From Bolinopsis microptera (Eukaryota > Ctenophora > Tentaculata > Lobata > Bolinopsidae), in NCBI RefSeq assembly GCF_026151205.1, contig NC_087073.1, positions 16,449,837 through 16,513,836 of the forward strand: a DNA stretch of 64,000 bases, in the 5' to 3' direction. A program made the position numbers and the translations under genes. Positions 1-11,670 of this stretch are shown one piece after another. Within the stretch, counting starts at the first letter, position 1, and each line of letters begins with the position of its first letter. The notes under the pieces were generated by a model. It worked only from the letters and a program-made list of their open reading frames with translations. It was not told the origin of the DNA and did not search any database.

Positions 1-1789
1 GATCTTTAATTTTGCGGTCGCGCTAAATCACTCTACAGTCGATTTTCTTATTTTCATTACTTTAGTTTCGCATTGGATAGAGCACATGTTATATCCGCGC
101 GTTACGTGTGGTCATATTTAATCCTGATTTCCCAATTACGTTTCTACTACATGCAGCTTTATACTTTGGATTTCAAACTTCGAGTTTTCGTCAACAGTCA
201 ATAATTATCCATGATTCATCTGCATCAGTGCCACTTGTGTTATACCTTATATTATGTAGTTATAATCCTATAAGTTTAATGAATAGCTGTTAAAAATGTT
301 GATCCTCATTTGCTCGCAGGTGTACTGACATATGCATAGGTACAAATAGAATTGTTTGCTGGATTAAAATGCTGAGATTTTAATATAAAGCAAAACTAAG
401 TATCATTAAACTAGTTTAGGTTAAGCCTGATTGTTTGAGTCCTATTTAAACATATTTTTGATATCGTGTCCATTAGTCAATGATCAATCAGATGTTATAT
501 ATTATAACATTACGAACTTATTATATCCAGTATCCACGTTTGCGCCAATTGTGTGATCCTAGAATTGCAAATTTTACATTCGTTTTAATGGTGTTTCTTT
601 TATAACGAAGAGCATCTATTGTTGTTCCTTAACTTTAAGCCGGCTGACCCAGCTATTGTAAACGTTTACGGTCTAAAATGCTGCTCACTTTAGAATCACT
701 AAGCTTCTTATTTGAATCCTTAATTTCTGACATCATAATTCCTAAATCTAGGCTGCAAAAAATGATAGGTTTTCGGATTGTGACCTGAGCAGTGAGCAGC
801 CGAAACTGACATTATTGTTATAATATACTTATACCGTGTAGTTTATAGAGTATAAATTTATTGTATAACTTGATTTTATTTCTATAGAAGTGTTTCGACC
901 AGTTAATTTAGTAAACTAACATAATGTACCTCTGCAGTTCCGACTGCAATTCGAAATATTCTGTAGGAATCCATATATTTGTTGGTCAATATATTAATAT
1001 GATGTTTGGTTCATTTGAACTTTGCCTTCTAGAATCTAGTGTGAATATTATATTATAGATATTTACAGCGAATATTTTAATTATCAGGTTCAGCAGCATT
1101 ATGTAAAATATGGGAAAAGTTTATCAATAACCGCCGAATATTAGGTACGCGTACTTATACATGTGTTCAGCTGTGATTCAATAATATAATTAAACAACAA
1201 GTTAACTTAAGAGTTGCAATTTGATTGATATACAATATCATGCGATAGATTATTACAAAACTTCGAAGGCTTTTAACTTGAATAATAATATCATTTTTAA
1301 AGCAAGGTTTTTAATTGAAGGCAAGCATATCGGTTTTTACTGATGTAAGAGGATTTTTGTTCTTAGTTTCTATGATATTGTACTGTACATATTTTTACCT
1401 CCTTCACCCTCCTAGCTGCATCAAGACTGATTCTTCATCCTCACACTTACACGCCCTCAATTATTGTCACCACCTGGCACTTTATCATATATAATCACGT
1501 CTTCGCCCCATCTTCCCCAATTAAAGACGATTACGTATGCATATTGTATTATTCTGATAAATAAAACATGTCGTATTACTTATATAATGTTTAAACCAAC
1601 TCCCGGTCCTAGGTTATCAATTTATCTCAAATTTTGCTACTTTTCAAAAGTTCAAAGAATCTTTTAATAAGCTTGAACCTCCCATAATATCTCTGGACAG
1701 TATAATGTATGTGTCCGCTGAACGAATCAATTCTCAAATTATATGTGTTCACTGTTCACTCTTTATTAACAAAAAGTTCCTACTATCAG
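1..1789. other. Intergenic AT-rich stretch, no gene seen
   Basis: No ORF with recognisable homology and no convincing exon. Bases 25-45 carry a short motif (AATCACTCTACAGTCGA) resembling the element end found near 7215-7245 and 43424-43450, so the left edge may touch a transposon end. Otherwise I see nothing. Confidence 0.5.
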
Positions 1790-2030
1790 CTAATTTAATT
1801 TAATTACTATTTGTTTTAGTTGACTATGAAAACCTTCCCCATGGGGAAGGTTTTCATAGACAACAGTTTGGCTATGAAATAATTGAAATCACCAAATAAA
1901 ATTAGCCCACGTTAAGATTCACCGTAAATAAGTACAAAAAATGCACATTCCTACACAGTGCACACTGTAACTTTTGCCAGATAAAACATTCAATGACTTG
2001 CTTTAATTACAATGTATATTGTATAATATA
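1790..2030. repeat. Left copy of a dispersed direct repeat with a perfect palindrome
   Basis: About 240 bp recurs in the same orientation at about 4775-5010, on the other side of the Penelope-like element. Shared text includes the GTTGACTATGAAAACCTTCCCC motif region, the GTTTGGCTATGAAATAAT block and the end CAATGACTTGCTTTAATTA. This copy contains a perfect 36-bp palindrome at 1824-1859 that the other copy lacks. Confidence 0.7.
1824..1859. repeat. Perfect 36-bp palindrome
   Basis: Left half CTATGAAAACCTTCCCCA is followed directly by its exact reverse complement, with no loop. In the sister repeat at about 4825-4845 only the left half remains, followed directly by CAGTTTGGC. Confidence 0.9.
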
Positions 2031-2362
2031 GATGGCTAATGACTACATGTTTCCATTGTAAAATGATCATGTTTCCATGGTAACATCCACTCTATATATT
2101 TTACGAAAAATTCCTATTATCAGCTAATTTATTTATAGTTTAAACTTTAATAGTTGGTGACGAAGTTGGATCCTCCACTCTGTGTTTCAAAACATATCAG
2201 CTGTCGACGTTTCGGCAACACGCCTTTGTCATAGACAGGACGTTACAATAACTTAAATAGCTCAATAAAGGTAATAGATTTGTATAGTGTTGTAATTAGT
2301 TTGAACTAATAACAAAAAAGATGGGTGATTGGGGCGTTGTTTAAGAGTCGCATGACGTAATG

Positions 2363-2981
2363 TTGATAGGTGAAAATTCTGTTTTTCCTCCACTAGCGAG
2401 CTCAACAAGTGAAACAAGTTGTTAATGTCACAAAAATATTTTCGATGGTCTACATCTTCATCAGTTCTGAAATTTATCAATTAAAATTAAATATAACGAC
2501 AAGGAACATATGTGGTAAAACTCTGACAGAAAAATATATTAAATACTACGATACGAAGAATTATGACATACACTGATTACAAAACTAAACAAAAACATGA
2601 AAGTACTAAACAACTACGAATTGGAAAACTAACGTCACTTAAACGTAAACAAATCAAACTGTAGCACAGGTGCAACTGTTCAACACTAAATTTAGTCCAA
2701 GTAAATCCGGCTAAACCGGTAATAGTCTATTCCCAATTATACACAAATTATACACACAGTACGATACACACTTATTCGTGTAGCATAAACTTCATTGTTT
2801 CTAATAACTCTTCCTTAACATTTATAGAGGGTTCATGTTTACTTATCAAAATAGCTTCAGATATTTTACGACGTGCAGTACTAGACTGTTTATCTAGAAT
2901 GGTGAAAGTTAGTACAGGTACACATTTAACATGATGTTCTACAACGTGTTTGCCTATGGCATTGTTAGGATATGTGGAGGG
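2363..2981 (-). repeat. Left arm of the Penelope-like inverted repeat
   Basis: Reverse complement of 4091-4708. Anchors are TCAGTTCTGAAATTTATCAA at about 2461 against TTGATAAATTTCAGAACTGA at about 4593, and the inner edge CCACATATCCTAACAATGCC and its complement. The arms are nearly identical, with small differences at the outer edge. Confidence 0.85.
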
Positions 2982-4300
2982 AGGTTAAAAGACCTAAGTT
3001 TCTACAGCGCCGATATCTACGCACTCTATACGAACCTAAACATCGACTACTGTATAGATGCGGTTATCTCCATGGCTGAAGAGTACTGGAACGAACTATC
3101 AACGTTTGGGATCTCCCTTGTTGAACTCCACAAACTGCTTGATTTAGTGTTTAAGAACTCTTTCTTCACATTTGATCAGAAGCTGTATTGGCAGGGAGAG
3201 GGCCTCTTCATGGGTTGTAGCCCAAGTCCAGGAGCTGCAGTTATTGGAGTTTACAGGATGGAGAAGAACAGTATTTATGTAGATACATTTTATATCAGCA
3301 GTCCAGTTAGTTTGTATTATACACGTTATATGGATGATAACAGTTCATTAGCACAGAATCGGGAGTATGCGGAGCAGATTTGTAAAATGATAAGAGATCA
3401 AGACCCTAACGGACGTATCAAGTGGGAGATTGATTTTCCAGAACCTGAAAATTTTGTACCGTTCTTAGACACGGAAGTCAAGATTGATCCAGATGGTGTC
3501 CTTGTTAGCAGGTATTATAGAAAACCTCAAAATAAGGGCATTATACTACATGCTAAGTCGCACCACCCACTCTCAACTAAGGAGGAGGTACTACGGAATT
3601 TTTACATGACGGCTAGTCAAGTTTCCTCCGGTCATGAGGAGAAATAGCATTCATTCAAAATGGTTGATGACTTGGCCAGTAAAAACGGGTACAAGCCCTT
3701 CAGAGCAGTACCTTTGACAAGAACATCACGTCGAAATAATAACCCCTCAGATTCGTACAAAGCGCCACTAAAACTCCCTTACGTGTCTGAAGAAGTGTCC
3801 TCCAAAATCAGGACTTACATCAAGAAGAAGAAACTGGCAGTTAGACCAATATTCACTCCAGGTCGAACACTTAGTCAGAGATTTTGTCAGTCCCGTCCTC
3901 TTGACAAGAGAATGTGCACGCTGGGTAATCCTCAAAACTGCAAAATCTGCCCCCTTATCACCAACGGCACTTGTGACAGAGGAACTTGGTATATCGAGTA
4001 GACTGCAACTTGTGCCAGAATTTCTACGAAGGTGAAACATACAGACCCTGCCACGATAGATTCAGTGAACATGTTAGGGCTGCTAGTAATCCCTCCACAT
4101 ATCCTAACAATGCCATAGGCAAACACGTTGTAGAACATCATGTTAAATGTGTACCTGTACTAACTTTCACCATTCTAGATAAACAGTCTAGTACTGCACG
4201 TCGTAAAATATCTGAAGCTATTTTGATAAGTAAACATGAACCCTCTATAAATGTTAAGGAAGAGTTATTAGAAACAATGAAGTTTATGCTACACGAATAA
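2967..4300 (+). pseudogene. Penelope-like RT plus GIY-YIG endonuclease coding region, broken
   Basis: The RT part reads SADIYALYTNLN (motif A region), GLFMGCSPSPGAAVIG (motif B), YTRYMDDNSS (catalytic YxDD) and FVPFLDTEV (late motif). The reading frame meets an in-frame TAG at 3645-3647 and resumes in the same frame to a stop at 3999-4001. The endonuclease continues in another frame from about 3988 with VYRVDCNLCQNFYEGETYR, the GIY-YIG pattern with paired Cys, then HDRFSEH. The fragment thus carries one premature stop and one frameshift, and the N-terminal RT part is missing because the inverted arm ends there. The family assignment rests on domain order and motifs. Confidence 0.82.
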
Positions 4301-4708
4301 GTGTGTATCGTACTGTGTGTATAATTTGTGTATAATTGGGAATAGACTATTACCGGTTTAGCCGGATTTACTTGGACTAAATTTAGTGTTGAACAGTTGC
4401 ACCTGTGCTACAGTTTGATTTGTTTACGTTTAAGTGACGTTAGTTTTCCAATTCGTAGTTGTTTAGTACTTTCATGTTTTTGTTTAGTTTTGTAATCAGT
4501 GTATGTCATAATTCTTCGTATCGTAGTATTTAATATATTTTTCTGTCAGAGTTTTACCACATATGTTCCTTGTCGTTATATTTAATTTTAATTGATAAAT
4601 TTCAGAACTGATGAAGATGTAGACCATCGAAAATATTTTTGTGACATTAACTACTTGTTTCACTTGTTGAGCTCGCTAGTGGAGGAAAAACATAATTTTC
4701 ACCTATCA
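4091..4708 (+). repeat. Right arm of the Penelope-like inverted repeat
   Basis: Holds the end of the endonuclease frame (to 4300) and about 400 bp of 3' non-coding sequence. It is mirrored at 2363-2981. Confidence 0.85.
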
Positions 4709-4774
4709 ATAATAACAAAAACTATCAAACTATATGATCGACCCACTCATAAGAGGTAAGAAAGATGACCATGC

Positions 4775-5010
4775 CAATATCAGCTAATGTAATGTAATCA
4801 CAACTTGTTTAAGTTGACTTATATGAAAACCTTCCCCAGTTTGGCTATGAAATAATTTGATATCTCTAAATAAAATTGGCCTAGTACGTTAAGATTCACC
4901 ATTTATAAGCGAGCTACAAAAAATACACACTCACATTCCTACCCAGTGCACACCATAACTGTTGCCAGATAAAACATTCAATGACTTGCTTTAATTACAA
5001 TTCATAAATG
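4775..5010. repeat. Right copy of the direct repeat flanking the Penelope-like element
   Basis: Same orientation as 1790-2030. It shares ATGAAAACCTTCCCCA, GTTTGGCTATGAAATAAT and the closing GCCAGATAAAACATTCAATG. It lacks the second half of the palindrome. Confidence 0.7.
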
Positions 5011-5749
5011 ATGTGCAATGTATCTGGCTTTGCAGTTTGCAGATAAAAAATCACATTTTCTCCCATAACTTCAAAGGGAAGCATTTTAGGGTGTTTTGTT
5101 GTTCATAACTTATAAATAAATGTGCTAGTTGCAGTTATTTTGCACCCTTCAAAAAGTCACTAGCACATTCCTATCCAAATTTTAGAAAAATCAGTAAATA
5201 TTAAAAACGAAAAATGTGCCTAAATTTGTTATTTGGCTTTGAGGTCCAATAGATCAGAAGGTGAATGAGTAAAAACATTTTTGAGGGCATCAAAAACTGC
5301 GCCAGAATTCAGAGAACAATTTTATGTCAAGCATCAAATAATCCGATCTTCCCTGACTGACTTTTTGTTAAAATAAGCCTGAAAAGGACAATTTTAGCTT
5401 TTTGACTTTAAAAATTCATAACACACCAGCCTTTTTAGATACGATATCAAGATTTTACACACACCTTGACATAGATGTGAATAAACGGCGAGCAAAATTT
5501 CAACCCGATACCGCAAGAAATGATTAACTTATAGCGTCTCAACCACAAAATAATTTTTTCCGAAAATTGCACTCTCAACCAGGAAATGCTCGATTAAAAA
5601 AATGGGTATTCTCAAAATAATTTTTTTTGGTGTGGAAACGGTGCGCTAGAAGGTCACTGAACTGCCTATGAGGTCATTTGGTCTGGACAGATTTGGTGTA
5701 TGCCCCCTTAATTGTGCCATGATGTTGATAGTTGCCAAATTTCGGGAGT
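5011..5749. other. Non-coding stretch, no feature recognised
   Basis: AT-rich, with no convincing ORF, splice-flanked exon or repeat boundary. It sits between two repeat blocks and is probably decayed mobile DNA, but I cannot show this. Confidence 0.4.
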
Positions 5750-7090
5750 TGGAGTTTGGACTTTCCGTACCATGGTACAATATTTGACGAAAGTCGATTA
5801 TCTCGAGATCTAACTGATAGAATTTTTTAAAACTTTCCAGGTATTTCCAGAGCTATAAGACGGATAATCTGAGCAAGTTTGGGCGAATTTCTATGTGCCA
5901 AACTTGAGATATGACTTCAAACACAAGAAAATATTTCAAATTGGTACAATATTTGATGAAAGTCGATTATCTCGAGATCTAACTGATAGAATTTTTTAAA
6001 ACTTTCCAGATAGTTCCAGGGCTATAAGAGGGATAATCTGAGCAAATTTGGGCGAATTTCTATGTGTCAAACTTGAGATAATATATGACTGTGTTCCGTT
6101 AGAAACCGCCAATTTGGAGATATTTTCTTGTGTTTGGAGTCATATCTTAAGTTTGGCACATAGAATTTCTCCCAAACTCGTACACATTATCCGTCTTATA
6201 ACCATTTAACTATCTAAAAAGTTTAAAGAAAATCTAATGGTCAGATCTTGAGAAAATCGAAAATATATTCTAAGTTATTCACTAAAACACTCGATTTTCG
6301 ACCAATCCATATTATGGTACAGTTTTGTCGTGTTTGAAGTCATATCTTAAGTTTGGCACATAGAAATTTGCCCAAACTCGCACGGATTATCTGTCTTATA
6401 GCTATGTAACTATCTGGAAAGTTTAAAGAAAATCTATGAGTTAGATCTCGAAATATATGCCTGTGTTCTGTTAGAAACCGCCAATTTGGAGATATTTTCT
6501 TGTGTTTGAAGTCATATCTTAAGTTTGGCACATAGAAATTCTCCAAAACTCGTACACATTATCCGTCATATAGCCACGTAATTATCTGGAAAGTTTAAAG
6601 AAAATCTATTGGTCAGATCTTGAGAAAATCGAAAATATATTCTAAGTTATTCACTAAAACACTCGATTTTCGACCAATCCATATTATGGTACAGTTTTGT
6701 CGTGTTTGAAGTCATATTTCAAGTTTGTCACATAGAAATTTCGCCCAAACTTGCACGGATTATCTGTCTTATAGCCATGTAACTATCTGGAAAGTTTAAA
6801 GAAAATCTATCAGTTTGATCTCGAAATATATGCCTGTGTTCCGTTAGAAACCGCCAATTTGGAGATATTTTCTTGTGTTTGAAGTCATATCTTAAGTTTG
6901 GCACATAGAAATTCTCCAAAACTCGTACACATTATCCGTCATATACCCATGTAATTATCTGGAAAGTTTAAAGAAAATCTATTGGTCAGATCTTGAGAAA
7001 ATCGAAAATATATTCTAAGTTATTCACTAAAACACTCGATTTTCGACCAATCCATATTCATGATATTATGGTACAGTTTTGTCGAAAGTC
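5750..7090. repeat. Tandem and inverted array, period about 373 bp
   Basis: The block CCGCCAATTTGGAGATATTT recurs at about 6108, 6478 and 6852, each time followed by TCATATCTTAAGTTTGGCAC, AAAGTTTAAAGAAAATCTAT and a tail ending CGACCAATCCATATT. Shorter sub-units also recur at about 6330 and 6705. The left part (about 5765-6085) holds two copies in the opposite orientation (ACTTGAGATATGACTTCAAA). Small ORFs here are repeat translations, not genes. Confidence 0.8.
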
Positions 7091-7439
7091 CCTCTGAATT
7101 TCGGTAACAAATTAGGACTTAATTTGAGTTTACTGCACGCGCGATGAATAATTTGTGTTTATAGAGATCTGCGGCGCGTTATCAGTTAACCAATGAAATC
7201 ACGGCGTTTTCGTCACGTGACAGTCGAGTGTAGAGTGATTAATTATCATCCTTAATTTTGCTCAAAATCATACTTTTCAGGATAATTCAAAATCTACGTT
7301 GTCCCAAATTGTGCTCCTGGGGAGTTAACTTTTATATAGTTATACGGGACGGACATTTTGTTGAAAACCAGAACTTTCTATATATTTCTTTTACTTCCTA
7401 AATTAGGCCCTTAATGGTAAAGTTTTTTGGGGATGTTAT
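7091..7439. other. Non-coding stretch with a transposon-end-like motif
   Basis: Bases 7215-7243 (ACGTGACAGTCGAGTGTAGA and following) are the reverse complement of 43424-43452, so this is one end of a dispersed element. No gene is seen. Confidence 0.45.
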
Positions 7440-8790
7440 TTGTTATTATACTCGTCTAAATTTCTTCGAAGTAGCGCGCGCCGTTTTCTTCTGGCCCGAT
7501 GGCAAGTGCTACGAAGTAGCGCGCGCCGGGCCAGACCATTAACAATGGACAAGTTTCACTAGGTCGTTCTTACGATAGGGGGTGCACGATAAAAATAAAC
7601 TTGCTCGGATTTTAAAAATTTTTGTACCACTGTTTTCTAGAGACTGTGAGAATTTTCACAATACCAAATTTGTTATACCTTTTTGGAAAGATCAGTGAGT
7701 TTCGCCTAGGTGCCATATTTGATGGTGCGCGGCTTTTGGAGCAAAAGTAGCTGTATAAGTCGCGTAATTTGACCAAATTCGTCCAAATTTGACCATTTTT
7801 GTCGTATTATTCGGATATATCTTCAGTTCCTTAAATGAGATCATTCTGGAAATTGGCGACAACCTCCCAATAGAGCTTTCACAACTGTCCGAAAAATTTG
7901 GTGGATATCGGAGTTGATATAGTGATCAAAATGGGGCAAAATACGCTGCTTTTAACTGTAACACTTTCCTTGTAAGTCTATGAGTAAGCTTACCTATTTT
8001 TGTTGCAATTGGATTAACGGGTGATACTCGTAAAATATCTGTTCCATATATTGGACCGTCGACGAGTCCAACTCGGCGCGCGTCCTGGTAGGTTGTAAAC
8101 CTACAACAATTGGAGGTCGGGAAGGATACTAAATATTTATTTGTTTGAAGAAAATTGTGCTGGCCGAAATTAGCGCTAAAAAACCATCCTACAGTCGGCA
8201 CGCGCGGCTCACTGTCGATCATGGCGCACTACCTACTTACGATACAGGGGAGCCGCGCACTCGTGCGTGGCGGGTCATACAACGTATGACAAATATATTA
8301 CTGGCTGCGAGTTTTACTAAGGATTACCGCGTACTTTTCACAGCGAGTTCATTTTTGCACGTGAGTTTAAATTACACGCGTGATGCATTGCAAGCTTCAC
8401 GCGACGCAATATTTCAGTCTATTAGAAGAAAATAATTTGCAAAGTAAGTAAAGTTGAAGCTGCCATTTTTTATTCGGCCCAAAATGAAACTTTTCGGGAT
8501 AACTGAAAATTTAAATTGTATCAAATTTCCCCTTGGAAGAAAAATAAAAGCGAAAATTTTGCAAGAAACCCGAAGTCCCTATTTTTACTTTTGGAGATAG
8601 GTCCCAGCTATTGACCATTGTTAATGGTCTGGCCCGGCGCGCGCTACTTAGCTTCGAAGAAATTTAGACGAGTAACATCCGTCAACCCCAGCTAATAAGC
8701 TATTGACCATTGTTAATGGTCTGGCCCAGCGCGCGCTACTTAGCTTCGAAGAAATTTAGACGAGTAACATCCGTCAACCCCAGCTAATAA
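7440..8790. mobile_element. GC-rich composite element with inverted ends
   Basis: The left end (about 7450-7547: CTCGTCTAAATTTCTTCGAA, then GTAGCGCGCGCC and CCATTAACAATGG) is mirrored at the right end (about 8612-8670). The right end is duplicated in tandem with a 92-bp period (8606-8697 and 8698-8789). An internal 92-bp block (8015-8107) recurs inverted at 42272-42366. A solo copy of the terminal sequence sits at 43865-43923. No transposase ORF is visible, so the element is non-autonomous. Confidence 0.7.
8606..8790. repeat. 92-bp tandem duplication, two copies
   Basis: Two nearly identical 92-bp units start with AGCTATTGACCATTGTTAAT and end with CCCCAGCTAATAAG. They differ at least by one G/A within GGCCCGGCG versus GGCCCAGCG. 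Confidence 0.9.
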
Positions 8791-9858
8791 GGTTATTTGG
8801 GTTTCTTTGCTATAAAATGATACTTCAAATTTTTCGCGTCATTTCCATTAATAATATAATGATAATTGTAAAATGTTTATTTCAAATCACAAATGTTTGT
8901 TTCAAATATTCGAGACCGTCTTGTATCACGTCGTGACCCCCAATGTCGTTTAACTGTAGAGATTCTACGATTCAGGCTACATCTGTTGCTTGAAACAAGA
9001 TTGAGACCGGATCTATATCTGCTAATTATAAACATCCCCGATCCATAATCAGTCAAACCACTTGTTACTTAAAAAGCTTTTATGGTGTCCCCACATATTC
9101 GCCGCTCTGCCAGCGTTTTCAAATTGAGGATTATCAGTCTACGTCTGTAAGGAAGAGCGCAATCTTAGGGGGGGGGGGGGGCCGGGGTGCCAAATCGTCG
9201 TTTGAATGTGGGACAATTTCGAAAAACTTAACTCCGGTACTAGCAAAACTGCACGTTTTGCTTTATAGAAACATACTTTTTTAGAGATTTTACCGGCGTA
9301 TCCTCTAAAATGATCTAATTTGTTTAATTTTAGATAGGGGTGCCAAAAGGGGAGGGGCGCCAACAGGGGGCACTTCTTCAGCAGGGGACGCCAACAGGCA
9401 AAGTTACGCCACTGATTCTTTGATCTGTTCGTTCCAAAGTAGGGAGCTATGGGTAATAACCCCCAAATCTTTTTCCTTTGCAGATACTTCAAGTTCTATA
9501 CCATTTACTTTAGCTCCCGTCACCTACTAACTACTAACTACTAACTACCATTTACTTTATAGTTTAAAATAGGATTGCTGTTAAAATTAATATGCACTAC
9601 TTTGCACTTGGCAGGATTAAATTGTAAAAGACAAATACTTTCCCAAACTTCTAATTCTTCGATATCTTCAGTACTCTCGACCCACTTAGTCCACATGCCT
9701 TGCAAACAAAAAACTTATAGCAGGGTATTTGTAATGGTCTAAGTCCCTTATACACGCCAAAAATGCAATGGTTCCTCTATACTCAACCGTAGGAGAAGAG
9801 AATTAGGTGACTGTATTTTGTTCTAATGTTGATATTAATTAGTATGTTCTAGTTGTTA
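8791..9858. other. Non-coding stretch with a possible hAT-type end
   Basis: No host gene. A G-homopolymer lies at about 9170-9183. Reverse-complementing 9395-9415 gives CAGTGGCGTAACTTTGCC, the style of end known from hAT elements, but I find no matching left end or target duplication. Confidence 0.4.
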
Positions 9859-10218
9859 CAGTAAACGACCGGGGGTAGGATTTGGCCGGGCCGGGGCCGG
9901 GAATGTCCAAATTTTGCCGGGGCCGTGAATTTAATTATTTATTAAGATTTAAGGATTTAGGTGGAATATCGTAATTGTAAAAACTATCAGAGGTTACAAA
10001 TACAAAGGACTGCTCTTGAAAGTTGGCACTCTGGACATCATCCTTTCAAAATTGAAAATCCATTTTGAGATTTATATGAAAGTTTTAGGCCGATTTCGAT
10101 CAAAAATTCCCAGCCAAATTCCGGGCAAAAATTGAAAATCGGCCGGGGCCAGGGCCAGGAAGAAATAGCTCCCCCCGTGCCGGGATTTTACGGCGCCGGG
10201 AATCCCGGTCGATTACTG
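9859..10218. mobile_element. hAT-type MITE, 360 bp, perfect 8-bp TSD
   Basis: The direct repeat AGTTGTTA occurs at 9851-9858 and 10219-10226, immediately outside terminal inverted repeats CAGTAAACGACCGGG (left) and CAGTAATCGACCGGG (right, reverse complement). An 8-bp duplication and CA-starting termini are hallmarks of hAT elements. The interior is rich in GGCCGGGGCC and encodes nothing. Confidence 0.88.
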
Positions 10219-11650
10219 AGTTGTTACTCCTTTTGTTTTAACGTTTTTATGGTACTCTCCTTAAATTATTTTAATGCAGTCACTCAGATTTTAAATCAGG
10301 ACACTTCAACAAAGACACATACTCTGCCCACAATAAGGGGCCATAATTTTTAAATTATGTAACAGTATAGAATTATTATTATTATTATTCAGTAACACTA
10401 CTGTGGATAGAATAGAGATTCGGCGGAATGACAGGCTGAGCGCCGCCCAGTAACCCATTTTTATGTAAAACGTTTTGTTCGGCTACAAAATCAAATAACC
10501 AAAGTCACCTTTAATTTAAAGGCGAGCAAATTAATATAAACCCATTTTCACTGGGTTATTTTTTTACTTTTTTTACTTTTTACATATATACTTATGAAAA
10601 TCAAGCATTAAATAAGAAAGTTAGGTAAAATGAAATGTTATGTTTTGTGTTTGTAACAATTATTATTAGCGTTGTGGCGCCAAGCGTGATGCACTAATGG
10701 GCCGCGCTGCGCATCCAATATGTATTACGAACACAAAGTTGGAAACAAAAATTGTTGTGCTAAATTTTGGTGCTTCTCAGTCCAATGCAATTAGTGAATA
10801 TCATTCAAGCAATGTCAACCTATATCTAATCTATTTAAAGAGTGACAACCATACTGCACATTGAATTAGAATTCCGTTAAATATCAAATTGATTTATTGT
10901 AAACTTGTTTAATCTGTAATAAATGGCATAAAATTGAAATTTTTGTTTAACTGAAATTTTTGTTTAACTGAATGTTGTTATAAGTTCAGATTGGATAGAA
11001 TTAAACTAAACAGGTTATTTTTGTTCACGGTCTATTTCGATAGATTAAGTAAAAAGAATACAGATAAACTTTAGCTTTGTGAAGCATACTATTCGTTTAA
11101 CATTTAAATTAGAGTTAGCAATATTGGGTCTGATGTTAGAGGAAAAGCCAATTTTATGCCAATTACTTTAGAATGTTGCTACAAAGTGGAATATAAATGT
11201 TACTAGAGCAAATATTTTTCTTTAGTGAGAATGTCTCACTAAAGACTCCAAGATTATTATTAGAGTTCACCCACCTCGAAAAGTAAGGGGTCCTGTCGAA
11301 AGTTCCTGAATATTGCAAAATTTCAGCACACATACATTGAAGTGTACTGGCACGTATATTGATTATAATTACTGTAATTAACTGTTGTTTTTAGTATATC
11401 AGTACAAACTAGAATAAAGTTTGTTGATGCCAGTTCCGTTTGTTTCTGGGTTCAGTTTGCTTGCATGGCCCCAACTGTGCAATAAAAAACACTTGCACAT
11501 TGGGCCACGTGTAGTATGGGCCTGCACTGAAATTAGACAGGGTTACTTTAAAAATTAATTCTTTGAAAAGGTAGTATGAATATATCTGAACTTACTATGT
11601 ATTACTGCAGAAATTGATAAGACTTTATTTCTTTTGAATTGTATTCATGT
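10219..11650. other. Intergenic, with a TIR-family fragment and a small hairpin
   Basis: Bases about 10405-10453 (GATTCGGCGGAATGACAGGC, then GAGCGCCGCCCAG) match the ends of the element at 42111-42970 and the copy at about 44061-44096. A (TTA)n run precedes it. A perfect 11-bp stem with an ATG loop, CTTTAGTGAGA/TCTCACTAAAG, lies at 11220-11244. An upstream non-coding exon of CFAP251 could hide here but I cannot identify one. Confidence 0.5.
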
Positions 11651-11670
11651 AAATTCAAATTCAGGAAGCT

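Larger units (their letters stand above)
2363..4708 (+). mobile_element. Penelope-like retroelement, defective, with inverted terminal duplication
   Basis: Penelope-like elements encode a reverse transcriptase followed by a GIY-YIG endonuclease. Both are recognisable here on the plus strand: RT motifs at about 2990-3640 and a GIY-YIG-like domain at 3988-4300. About 618 bp of the 3' end (4091-4708) is repeated as a reverse complement at the left end (2363-2981), so the RT coding part starts directly after an inverted copy of the endonuclease 3' part. This matches the known habit of these elements of carrying partial inverted or tandem terminal copies. The RT is 5' truncated, and the coding region has a stop and a frameshift, so the copy is dead. 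Confidence 0.85.

Noticed and set aside
2262-2480. Minus-strand ORF left of the Penelope-like element
   Set aside because: It lies mostly in the inverted arm, which is non-coding in the other arm.
8145-8435. 96-codon ORF in the GC-rich element
   Set aside because: No recognisable domain; the sequence is a mosaic of repeat blocks that recur elsewhere in non-coding form.
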